Shown here: positions 12,187-21,879 of the stretch, in pieces | Position numbering within the stretch: the first letter of the stretch is position 1 | How the letters are laid out: every line of letters begins with the position of its first letter | NCBI GenBank assembly: GCA_013368325.1 | Contig: JAACJK010000023.1 | Coordinates: 1 to 55,706, forward strand | Origin: Ephemerocybe angulata | Lineage: Eukaryota; Basidiomycota; Agaricomycetes; Agaricales; Psathyrellaceae | Length of the DNA stretch: 55,706 bases | Direction: 5' to 3' | Notes under the pieces: model-generated | Told to the model about the DNA's origin: nothing | Seen by the model: only the letters and a program-made list of their open reading frames with translations | The model's database searches: none | Made by a program: the position numbers and the translations under genes

Positions 12187-12195
12187 GTATAAATA
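12187..12195 (+). promoter_or_regulatory. TATA box of the secreted-protein gene
   Basis: TATAAATAC lies about 120 bp upstream of the ATG at 12312. The leader between them is pyrimidine-rich (CTCAGCTACTCTCTC...), as in strongly expressed fungal genes. Assignment rests on sequence and spacing only. Confidence 0.55.
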
Positions 12196-12311
12196 CTGGG
12201 CACCAAACGGCCTTGGTTCGACATTCTGCAGCCCCAGCCTCCTCAGCTACTCTCTCAGAAACCCCTTCCTGTCTTTTACAGTCTCCAACCCTCGTCAATC
12301 CTTTAGTAGCC

Positions 12312-13240
12312 ATGTTCTCCCTCAACAAGATCCTCCTCGGCGCCGCCGCTCTCTTCGCTGTCGCCTCGGCCGCTCCGTACACCTCCTCTGCCCAGGACGT
12401 CGCTGTCCGCGGCTACCCCGTTCCTTCCGCCCCCGCCCTCGTTGGCGTCAACAACGTTGCCACCAACGTTGAGGCTGTCGACCTCAAGAAGCGTTGCCTC
12501 CTCGGCGGCTGCCCCACTGAGGGACCCAAGGACCACAGCACGGTCTCTGCCATTCTCCTCGACCTCAACGCCGACATCGGCCCCGTCGTCGCTGACATCA
12601 GTACGTTTGTTTCCCTGTGCCGCTATATGTTCGAGTCTACTAACTCATCGTCTGCTTACTTGTTCACAGAGGCTGCTATTGCTGCTTCTGCCGGAGTCAG
12701 CGCCAACATTAACATCCAGGTCATCCTCGCGCTCCTTGTCAAGATCAAGGTTCTCTTGACTGCTGCCCTCGCCGATATCAAGGTCTGCATTAGCGCACAC
12801 GGCGTCCTCAGCCTCACGGGATCTATCCTCTCCGCCATCGAGCTCTGCGGACTCCTCGGTGGTCTCATCAACGTAAGAGATCCATCCTCTTCTACCTCGC
12901 AGTTGTGACCATAGCCTGATATGCCTTCTGCTGTGACATAGATTGTCCTCTACGTCCTCCTCTCCATCATCTCCGCCTGCGGTGGTGTCCACGTTGAGCT
13001 CCAGGTCTGCATCAGCGCCATCATGTACGTCTCCCCTTCTCTTCTTTCTCGCTAGCGTCGCTTTCACTCGACTGACACCGACTGCCTCAAAGCTCCCTCT
13101 GCGCCGACATCCTCTCCGTTTGCATCGTCGCCGTCCCCACCGTCAAGGTCCTCCTTGCCACCCTCCTTGGCGCCGTCTGCGGTCTCCTCGGCGGCCTCAA
13201 GGTCGACATCAGCGTCCTTAGCGTTTGCCTTGGTCTCTAA
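12312..13240 (+). CDS. Secreted hydrophobic Cys-containing protein, family unknown
   Basis: Four exons (12312-12600, 12670-12872, 12942-13024, 13093-13240) join in frame with GT-AG introns of 57-69 bp to give 240 residues. MFSLNKILLGAAALFAVASAAP is a clear signal peptide. A dibasic KKR site follows at about residues 58-60 and may be a Kex2 cleavage point. The mature part begins CLLGGC and is then dominated by small and hydrophobic residues (Ala, Leu, Ile, Val), with regularly spaced single cysteines in segments such as KVCIS, IELCG, QVCIS and SVCLG. It lacks the Cys-Cys doublets of class I/II hydrophobins, so that name is not used. The protein is probably a cell-surface or secreted amphipathic protein; function is unknown. 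A TATA box at 12187 supports the chosen ATG. Confidence 0.75.
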
Positions 13241-13249
13241 AAGTGTTCG

Positions 13250-14092
13250 ATGGCAAGTAGTAGATCATACATATAAGCTTATCCCAGTACATCTGGTACT
13301 AATAGTCTACGTTAAAAGTACAGAAATCATCAAGAAATCATTTTTGCGATTAAACTTTCGATTGTGAGCAGTAAACGAACGGTTTAAGAGTATGGTGTAG
13401 GCCGTGACGAGATTTTCAGCGCAAAAAAAATGGAACCGCCTTCGCTGTGCCACGTAGGAGAGAGATGGAAGGATGGTAAGCGCCGAAACCTGGGTAAGCG
13501 CTTCAGAAAGTTCCGGTCCGGTCATTTACCGGTAGTTTGTTTGCCTTTATCGTAGGTTCCAAACACGTTCGGAATCGGGACGCTTTCAAGAGACTTCGTT
13601 TCTTCCACCATGGCAATTCTCTTCTCCCCGGACTTTTCTCCAAGGTCTACCTACCCCTCGCAAACGGGGTTTCAATGAGTTGACCGTTTGTCGACCGACC
13701 GCCTTGGCACGGTCGCTCGTCCGACACAGGCTATACGGTAGGATACCGTCCATGTAATTTCGACGTCCCAGTTCGTCAGTCATCGCGAACGTCGCCGAGC
13801 CTGCTTCCGCTTTCAACTCGCTCTTTTCCAAGGTGCCGCGTGTGGTGCACACCCGGCGTGAGCGGAGTGTGGGTGCCCGAATGGATGGGATGTGCTCGGC
13901 TTGTCAGCACCATCTATGCCACCATCCTTAGGTTGTTTGGACTTTACTGTCGATGTGGCGTTGTAGGATGGATGGATGGATATGGACGTGGAGTGGTGGT
14001 ATATATACGAGGGGGTACCAGGGTAGATGCAGGTGGTGTATCTTGATATACCTACACTATTCCCTCGATTCCCTACAGGCTTCGGTGTAGCG
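13250..14092. other. Intergenic stretch upstream of the DUF6533-like gene
   Basis: No gene was recognised. About 13590-13840 shows short similarities to 16340-16600 (for example TTTCGTTTCTTCCACCAT and CACAGGCTATA), so a promoter-proximal segment seems to have been duplicated with the neighbouring genes. A TATATATAC motif near 14000 could serve the gene starting at 14093. Confidence 0.3.
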
Positions 14093-15875
14093 ATGGACGC
14101 GTCGGCCGTTAAGGCGTATGGGCAACTGATATACGTGAACGTGAGTTCTTCTCTTCTTACTCTTGAATTCCGAGCATTGAATTTAGCCCATCCTGGGATG
14201 CAGTATGTTGTAAGTTCTTCGCCTCCATTCCTTACTATGCCCCGGGACATCCTCTTACAATAAACAATTTGGATACGGCAGGAAGCAGGCATGCACACAC
14301 TCCTCGTGCGTAGCACATCCACTATGTCCTACTCTAAGCGAAAAGTCTGACGATCTGCGTACGGTCATGAAGGTCGCTGACTTCTTGCACACGTTCCCTG
14401 ACGAGGTATGTACGTTCGAGGTTTGAGTGAATCTGCATCCGTGTATGGAATGGTTACTGACTCGATCGTGCGTTTGGCTGGCTGTTTCGCTATGTAGGTC
14501 CGGCTGATGTGGCCTGTCCCGCTGAGTCCTCCGAAAGCGCTGTTCTTTGCTACGAGGTATTATACGCTCGTGCATTCGGTGTTCTCGTCGCTCTGTGCGT
14601 ATTTGATGAGTTTGGGATTGGTCCGTGAACTGATGAGGGGACGGTGCAGATTATCATCCTGGCGGACGGTCGGCGGGGCAGTGTAAGAGGACTTTCGTGC
14701 GGTACATGTGTGAGCTTTTCCGCTGGATAAACAACGAGTGGGGTCTCTTGCTGATGGAGTGGGATAGTGTCGGCGTGTGTGTTGGTTTTCTTATCTGAAG
14801 GTGCGTCCGTCCGTCGCCTTGGCAGGGTGGTTGACTCTCTGGGTTGTGACTTGGGGTGCTGAAGCTCTATGGCGATCAATAGCGATTCTCTTCTTCCGGA
14901 TCTGGGCGTTTAGTGAGAGGAACAAGAAGCTGAGCGTGTATCTTTTGTTCCACTTTATCGTGCGTCCTCATTCCTCTTTCTACGGTGGAGGCGGGGGTAC
15001 AGTGTGCTTACTGTCTGGGCATCCTCCTGTAGACTGTCAACAGCGCCGCCCTCGCTATCATGATCAAGCTCCTCCTAGCGCAAGGATGTATGTTCGTCCG
15101 CCCACCGACGCCACCATTTTGACTAGTTAGCTGATGAACTATTTGAAAATGGTTGCAGACACACCGAACCCGCTTCCTATCCCGCGAATGATGTGTATGC
15201 CTACGGTCGTGAACGAGCGCCTATTGGGCGTGACTTTTTCCTTTGCGCTCTTTTGCGTCGTCAGTACGTTTATGCTCCTCCTTTTACGAATCGCAGTGTA
15301 GTATGATTGGGAGCTGACCGGCGATTCTACTGTAACTTCTAGCGATTATGGTTGTGATGGTCGGCGTTGGGCTGTGGAAGTACCGCAACTTTCACAGTAC
15401 GCTGTGTACGCTGTTCTATCGCGATGGGATGGTATATTTTTTGTGTCTTTCTCGTACGTCGGTGGATAGAACCGGTGCAGAGACGTGGGATGCTAACCTG
15501 CTTTCATTGCTATAGGCCTTGCATCTACGAATATCGCTCTTACGTTCCTCGGCCCGCCTGCGCTCAGGTTTCTGCTCCTCGAGTACGTAGCATGCCATCC
15601 TCACCTCTCATCAAACAATATGGTAAGGTGCTACCCTGACCCACTCGAATTATCACAGACCGCAAATTCTAGCACACGCCATGCTCTCCACGCGACTGCT
15701 GCTGCATCTGCGTAAATGGGCAGAGCGGGATCATGTTAGGGGGTCGGCGCGGTGTCTTGTGCCGAGCACTGTTGGGATGCCGTCGGCGATTGTGTTTGGG
15801 TGTCCGGACGCAGGCACAGGCGGGAACGGTGGGAGGGGAATTGGGGGAGGGAATGGGTGTGGTGAGCTATGTTGA
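14093..15875 (+). CDS. DUF6533-like multi-pass membrane protein
   Basis: A long series of short exons on the plus strand spells a typical DUF6533-like protein. The proposed start is MDASAVKAYGQLIYVN (14093-14140). Then come ADFLHTFPDEVRLMW and ALFFATRYYTLVHSV (the diagnostic N-terminal region), ILFFRIWAFSERNKK (the loop motif of this family), several hydrophobic helices, IMVVMVGVGLWKYRNF, TLFYRDGMVYFLCLS and a C-terminal STRLLLHLRKWAER followed by a Gly-rich tail ending at 15875. Seven helices are expected. Introns carry GTRNGT donors and CTGAC/CTAAC-like branch sites. The small second and third exons (14188-14350) could not be joined confidently. The molecular role of the family is unknown; a receptor-like function is only speculation. 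Paralogues are at 29171-30864 and, truncated, at 10285. Confidence 0.7.
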
Positions 15876-16330
15876 TGAGGGATGGGGAGCTTAAGTTTTG
15901 AACGTTGAGCTTTCGATGTTGGTGGGTGGGGAGGAGCTGATTGATCATTGGGCTGTGGGTGAAGCGGCTGAGAAATGGATCGGTGGCCGACCTTGGTATA
16001 AGGGATGTCGACGAGTAGGAATGTGTGCTATGTGCATTTACAGGGATCGACTTCCATTTTCTGACCTTAACGTGAATTATACCTATCTTCTTCGCTAAAC
16101 TCAGGATGCTGGTATAATATATAGGCACCGGGATGGATATACCGGAATAATCTACACTGGAACTTCTGTATGGATAAATATCATATTGATAATTTCTAAC
16201 AGTATTTAGACTATGCGAAAGGTTGTTTACCTTGGCTGGCCAGCCTCCTTTAGAAGTGGAGGAAGGGGGATCGAACCTGCGGCTCGGCGGGCTGCAATGA
16301 TCCGCTCAGAATTGTGAACGCTTTGACCTC
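15345..16330 (+). repeat. Segmental duplicate of 10285-11330
   Basis: This is the partner copy of the duplication described at 10285. It contains the last exons of the DUF6533-like gene and its downstream flank. Confidence 0.55.
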
Positions 16331-16673
16331 ATGCTCCTTGTTTCGTTTCTTCCACCATCTCGACTACTCTTCTCCGGGACTAAAGCGCTTCAGCAGAAGG
16401 ATATTGGCTGTCTGGGATATCATTGAGCTCTGCAGGGTCTACGTTATAGCCCTCGCGGCGGTCTTTCCATGATTCGACCTTCCGACGGGCTATGCACAGG
16501 CTATAATGTTTACGCAACTTTCGATATCCTACTTCGTTCGAAAGGATCACCCTGGACGTTCATTATGCCTCGCCTGAACGTAACCTTGGCTTTCGATAAA
16601 TATCGATGAGGCCTTCGACCACAATTGCTTCGCGCTTCCGATACACCCCCCCCGTTCCTCTGCAGACCAAGCC

Positions 16674-18264
16674 ATGCAGCACGATAACGAAGACTTGGAC
16701 CCTCAGGGCACCCATGAAGGGTCGATTGAAGTTATCAAGGTACTCGGACGCGAGCTTCGAGGGTATAAGGAGCGCGTCAAGAAGTTGGAGGCGTTCATAG
16801 AGCAGGTACGCCTCGACCTCGTTCACGTTCGGCGAAAAGCTTCGCAAATGCTAAACCGTGCTCCAGACGGGCACACCCTCCTCGGACACAGAAGCCTTGC
16901 ACAAAGCAAACGATCGTACTAACGATGCAAACAAATTGGTGCAATCTTTGCGAGATGAGTTGGAGGATGTGTACAATGAGCGGGATAAGTTGGCGGCCAA
17001 GGTTGGGATGTTGGAGGCGCAGGTGAAGTCGACGAGGGGAGGTGGAGCTGTAAGTACTTCGAATCCCCCTAGTTCCCCAGCCCCGTAAGCTGATAATCCG
17101 AGCAAACGAAGGGCAAGAATGCGCATGGCAACTCGAAGTCGGATCACCAGACCCTCCGAAACACCATCCTAGGCCTTTCGGAGGATCTGCAGCTCGAGAA
17201 GAATGAAAAGGCTAAGCTTTTCTTGGAAGCCAGGCAGAGTGTCGAGGAGATCGGCCGCCTCAGTGCGCTCGTAAAGAAATCCGAGGCGGAGAGGAAGGAA
17301 TTGGCTACCACCATCCGTAACTTCAAAGAGGAAGGGAGCGTACGTTTCCATCTCTCACGTACCCTACCCCTCGTGCGTCATGGCTGACCGATTTCGTTAG
17401 GTTTGGACAATCAGCGACTATTTGGCCTCATATAATCGTCTTCCGAGGTATAGTAGTGGCAGGCGCCCTGACGAAGGATCCCTCCTACCCGTCTTCAATG
17501 CTACCCAATCGGACGCGGAGCTGCGTAAACATCTGGACAAGGTATGCCTGGCTTTTCTCAAATAAAATAATTGTACTGACTATGCCGCATAGTCCCTGCG
17601 AGACGTCAGATGGTGGGTCGGCGAAGCCCATCCGGTTTCAAAAACCCGATCGCTTTCCAGCTCCAACATCATCTGTCTCCAGACACCCGAATGCTTTACA
17701 TGGGCCTCGACTGCGTGCCAAGTCGGCTTCGCGTTCGGGCCTCAGCACCAGTACATTGGCGGTCTGACAGGCTGGGTGAAGCATTCAGAGTTCACAGATG
17801 TGTATGGTACAGAGGTCCAATTGTTTCTGAGGAAAGGGGATTGTATATACTACGCTGGGACGTACCTCGCCCGCGACATACGGAAAGAGAACCCGCAGGG
17901 TAGCGTTCTGGCTCACGCGCAGGTACGCCTGTATTCCGCTGCCTACCATCATGTCTTCAACTGACCCGCACATACCTAGTCTGCGAAAGTCCTCACCCAG
18001 CTCACCGTCGTGAACCCCAGGAGTCCCCCGTCGGATGAAGCTACAGACGCACATCGACGCGCGCTTAACTCGATGACCGAGAGGCTCTACACAGAGGGCT
18101 TACTAAAAGTGGAGTGCGCGGTTCTCCAATGTGTTGGATTCAACCACAAGATCCACGACACGTTGTCTAGGAAGTATAATTCTGCTTCGTACAGGAGGCT
18201 CTTTGATCGAATGGGGAACCCGGGCAGCCGCAGTCCTCCACCGAAGATGAGGAGGCTGTATTGA
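16674..18264 (+). CDS. Coiled-coil protein with DUF6697-like C-terminal domain
   Basis: Six exons (16674-16805, 16867-17049, 17103-17339, 17401-17541, 17593-17922, 17980-18264) all begin in phase 0 and join to 435 residues; introns are 51-61 bp. Residues about 1-185 are charged and heptad-like (ELRGYKERVKKLEAF, LRDELEDVYNERDKL), consistent with a coiled coil. The C-terminal half has the pattern FAFGPQHQYIGG...GWVKHSEF...LFLRKGDCIYYAGTY, which resembles the basidiomycete DUF6697 domain; this assignment is from memory of the pattern and is tentative. No enzyme motif was seen. Codons look constrained and all joins are clean, so the gene appears intact. A decayed paralogue lies at 27580-28230, beyond the transposon block. 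Confidence 0.65.
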
Positions 18265-18460
18265 GGTTAAGTATGAGGCTTGGTGTATACCGTAGGGTAA
18301 CCGTTTACAGCTCTTTGCATATTTGTTGGCACTAATGAGATACAAACAACGACATCAACAAATAATAAATAATTCGGACGCGCGCGTCGAAATGTGTGAT
18401 TGCGCGGCTTCTCTTCATACCACCTCTTCACCTGTCATCGTAAGATACCTACCAGCATAT

Positions 18461-20268
18461 ATGGCACCTTCACGGCGTAAGAAGGCCAATGTTACTCCTT
18501 CGTCACGCGAGACGAGCCCCAATCCGACCGAAAAGCAGTACTTTGAGCACCATGCAGCAATATTAGAGTCGTCGCAAGAGCTTGAGATTCCTTCGGATGC
18601 AGAAGAGATGGCGAGGGCAGGCAAGGGTAGAGCAAAGGGGCAGGAGAGTGAGGATGAAGAAGATGAAAGTGATCTCACTCCTGAGCCAGAGGATGACGAG
18701 GAGGAAGAGGACGAGGAGGAGCAGGCTCCTGTCGTTCAAAAGCGCAAGCCCGGCCGCCCCAAGAAGATTTGTTTGTTTGAATGCTACTCATTCTTGATTT
18801 GCTCTTTGGCTTACCTTTCGTGGTCTTTTCCTAGCTGTGGATGCTGATAAGGATGACGCACCCAAGGTTGAGGAGAACATCATGTACTCGCTCTCCATGT
18901 ACTCTCTGGCTGAGCTCGGGAAACCGAAGACTAAGCGAGAGCCAGAGAATCGGGTTATGTCCGAGAAGGCTGACCTTCCGTGGGTCGACTTTGAGGACCT
19001 TGTGAAGATTCAGGTCCTCAACACCCTTTTTCCGGATGCACGAGGTCCTATTGACAACACTCGCTATCGTGTTTTCTATTCCATCCGTAGTGTCGTGCCT
19101 GGATCTGTCCCGCTTTCCTCTGAGGACGACTATAAGAATCTCTTGCGCTTTGCGAAGCAAAAGAACGGCAAATATGCGAAGGTTCAGGTCACTGTGAATG
19201 AGCAGGTTGTCCAGAAGCGACAGGTACGTTGGGACCGACGATTTGCTAGGTGTTATTGCTGACATATTCAATTGGCCCATTAGGGTACACCTGGAAAGGA
19301 AAACCCTGCGAAGAAGAGAAAGCACGCAAACGATACTGAAGATTCTGATAGCGATGGAGATACTGAGCCTGAAAAAAAGAAGACCACGAAGAAGAAGAAG
19401 AAGGGGAAGGCAAAGACCAAGATATGATGGCTACGAGCACCATATCACACGGCAGTCTGGGCATAGGCTGATGTCTGTATGCGCACCCGGTTATCTAGGC
19501 TGAGATACGGTCTGAGGAGCTCCAAGGGAATGTGAGCATCAACACGAAGATTCAACAGCTCCGAGCACGATGGGAATGCAATGTCACCAGTTGCAGCGGT
19601 ACGCACTGCTACATATCCCCAGATGGCGGTGCGCATGTAAGGCTCACACACGAGCACATCGAGAAATGGGCTGGCGCTATCGTATGTATATTCTCTCTAA
19701 GTTCAAGCTGAAGATAATTGCTGATGCACAAGTCTATGCACAGCTCGCTAGTGCCGGCAAGGAGGTCCCGACCGCGACCATGGAGGTGCCTCCCCATCAT
19801 AAGCTTTTTGATGCCGTCGGAACCAAATCAGCGCCGTCTGCTATCCTTCAAGCTCGCCTGAACGCTAATGCACGAGAGAAGGCTGGAGGTGGACCTGTTC
19901 CCGTTCAAAATGCACCCATTATCAACTTTGTCTTGCCCAACGACATGTTTGGTATATTCCGCAATGTTCCTCCCGGCGCCGAGGGAGCGCAGCCCCATGC
20001 TCCGGCTCCAGCTCCAGCTCCTGCGACAGCTCCTGGCACTCTGCTGATTCCCTTTGGCTACGAACCTGGCCCCAAGCTCGCACTCGAAGAATTCTGCGAA
20101 ATGTATAAGCTCACTGAAGCTGTTCTTCTTCGCTTCCAGGACAAAGCTTACCGGTTCTCCTCCGGCTTTCGCTACATGTCAGTTGCTGATCTGATGAGGA
20201 TGGGATTCAAGGACGGAGAAATAGCTGATATCCGAGAGGCGATTGAAGCTTGGGCTGTGAAGGTTTGA
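18461..20268 (+). CDS. AT-hook protein of unknown function
   Basis: Exons 18461-18770, 18835-19223, about 19284-19409, 19499-19681 and 19744-20268 give one chain. The N-terminus MAPSRRKKANVTP precedes a strongly acidic region (about residues 60-90) and an AT-hook core, KRKPGRPKK, suggesting nuclear DNA binding. A middle segment (MYSLAELGKPKTKRE) is followed by a Lys-rich tract, a Cys/His-bearing exon (WECNVTSCSGTHCY...HEHIEKW) and an Ala/Pro-rich linker. The C-terminus (SVADLMRMGFKDGEIADIREA) looks like a small helical, SAM-like fold. Reading exon 3 straight through meets a stop at 19425-19427. A GC donor at 19410 joined to the acceptor at 19498 would keep frame, otherwise the C-terminal part is a separate or broken frame. 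No family was recognised. Confidence 0.5.
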
Positions 20269-20370
20269 GTGCTCTATTATCCATGGACCACGAGAATTAC
20301 ATGCACCATGACAACTACCTATTGTACAATCATCCCAATTCCATTGTCCAATCGTTCTATTGTCCGTTGG

Positions 20371-20459
20371 CTAGCAATACCCTGCATGCATAAAGTACCC
20401 CAATGCATCGCTATCTGTCACAATGTCCATGGTTTCCATCAGGTCATACATCATACCGT
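20371..20459 (-). pseudogene. Displaced C-terminal end of the Tc1/mariner transposase
   Basis: Read on the minus strand from the CCGT duplication, the frame continues the transposase and ends in GYFMHAGYC, the usual aromatic-rich C-terminus of IS630-type fungal transposases (compare the common GYxxHxGY ending). It is separated from the rest of the gene by 5,971 bp. Exclude 20456-20459 when joining, as it is the duplicated target site. Confidence 0.75.
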
Positions 20460-21488
20460 TGATGAGAAGAATGCCTGTGTGCGCGGAAAACCGCACACAC
20501 AAACACCAACACGCACAGACGCTCTATCGACAAGCGCCGGCGGACTCGGGTGAGGCAATCTCAAAATCAATATATTTCGAAGACCCACTCAACTCGAGAT
20601 GGGCCTGGGGGCTTCTGGGGTGTAGCGGGGTACGGCTACTTGAGTCTACGCTTCGACTCGAGTTCTGGAGCGACTCTGCTCAGAACGGGAAACTCGCGAG
20701 CGAGTTTACGAACGCCGCAGGGACGAGGACAAACAAACCCCAAACAAAGGGGTTTTCGAACGCTCCGAAAAGCGTCGGGGTGACTGACGAGGTAAGTCGT
20801 CAATCTACAGCTCGATCCCAAGCTAATGGGAGAGCAGAAGTGGTGCAGGGGGTGAGGGAGGTCACACAAGAGCAGATCACAAAGACAACGGGGTACAATT
20901 AACTCCTATTCTACGTACAAAGGCATCAGGTACTTATACAAAATAAAATATCACATGAAACGAAGGGAAAATGAGTCAGAAACAAATCGGATAAGGAGAA
21001 CGAGGCCAAGATGGGCCGATAGAAGCATGAACGGGGTCATGGGGTGGTGTTGTGGTGCCGTGGGACGCGTAAGTGCCGACGGGCGGCGCGGTTGATGGAT
21101 TGATCGCGGCGCGGCGTTTGCCGCGCGGCATTGATCTCGAGGCATCGGACGGATATTTCGAGAGCAGGAGTGCAGCGGGGCAGTCTGGGTAGCAGTCCTG
21201 AGGCTCTAGAGCCATGGAGATGTTCATAGGGTACCCCATAGATGGTAGGTGGTCATAAGGGAGGTGAATAAGCGAATGCAAGCTTTCCATTGCCCTCCTG
21301 ACTCCCTTCTAAGGGTGCAGACAGGCTAATGTACTTGCCAACACTTGAATAAACATCCTCCATTAGAGGACCGCACAACTGTTGAGGAGGGGTATTTCCT
21401 CCTCAGGACAGGTCACACGGATATCCGTTAGATGGGATTTACACGCGCCAGTGCCCGAAAATGTCAATTTTCGCCACCGGGCGTATCA
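20460..21488 (-). repeat. LTR (3' LTR in the element's minus orientation)
   Basis: This is a 1,029-bp repeat with TGAT...ATCA termini that looks identical to 25402-26430. It contains a near-perfect hairpin at about 20476-20501 (TGTGTGCGCGG / CCGCACACA) and an AT-rich segment at 20930-20955 (AAAATAAAATATC) that could serve polyadenylation on the minus strand. Short frames in it appear in both LTRs and have no recognised product. Confidence 0.75.
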
Positions 21489-21496
21489 TCTCCCCC
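21489..21496 (-). other. Candidate polypurine tract
   Basis: GGGGGAGA on the minus strand lies directly against the start of the downstream LTR (TGATACGCC). This is the position required for plus-strand DNA priming in LTR retroelements and agrees with the primer-binding site at the other end. Confidence 0.55.
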
Positions 21497-21879
21497 AAAC
21501 AACAAATATCGACTGTCCGCAGTCGGCTGATTGTTGGGTACTTCTCCCAAATTTCTCCATGGTCATAACCCGACATAGGTTCTACCCAAGAGCAGACCCA
21601 TCGCATGCAGTGTCTCGTTTTTCTCTCCCCATTCTCTACTCCGAGTCTGGGTATCAACCGGCACCTAATTGACCGTTCACTCAACGGCTGTCTTTCTCGA
21701 CGCAGGTGTGCACCATGTTTCTATGCTATCCCGCATTGGTGCCTGAAACCGTACATCCGAAGGTCAACAGCAAGACACCGCTGCCGATCTCCGGAGACAC
21801 TTTGCTCTCGCCCAAGCATACGGGCGCTTAGATGCGGTGCGTCCATCTCGAGGTACACCATATGCCTCCACTTTTGGAT

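Noticed and set aside
12312..13240. Hydrophobin
   Set aside because: The eight-cysteine pattern with two Cys-Cys doublets is absent; cysteines are single and widely spaced in long hydrophobic segments.
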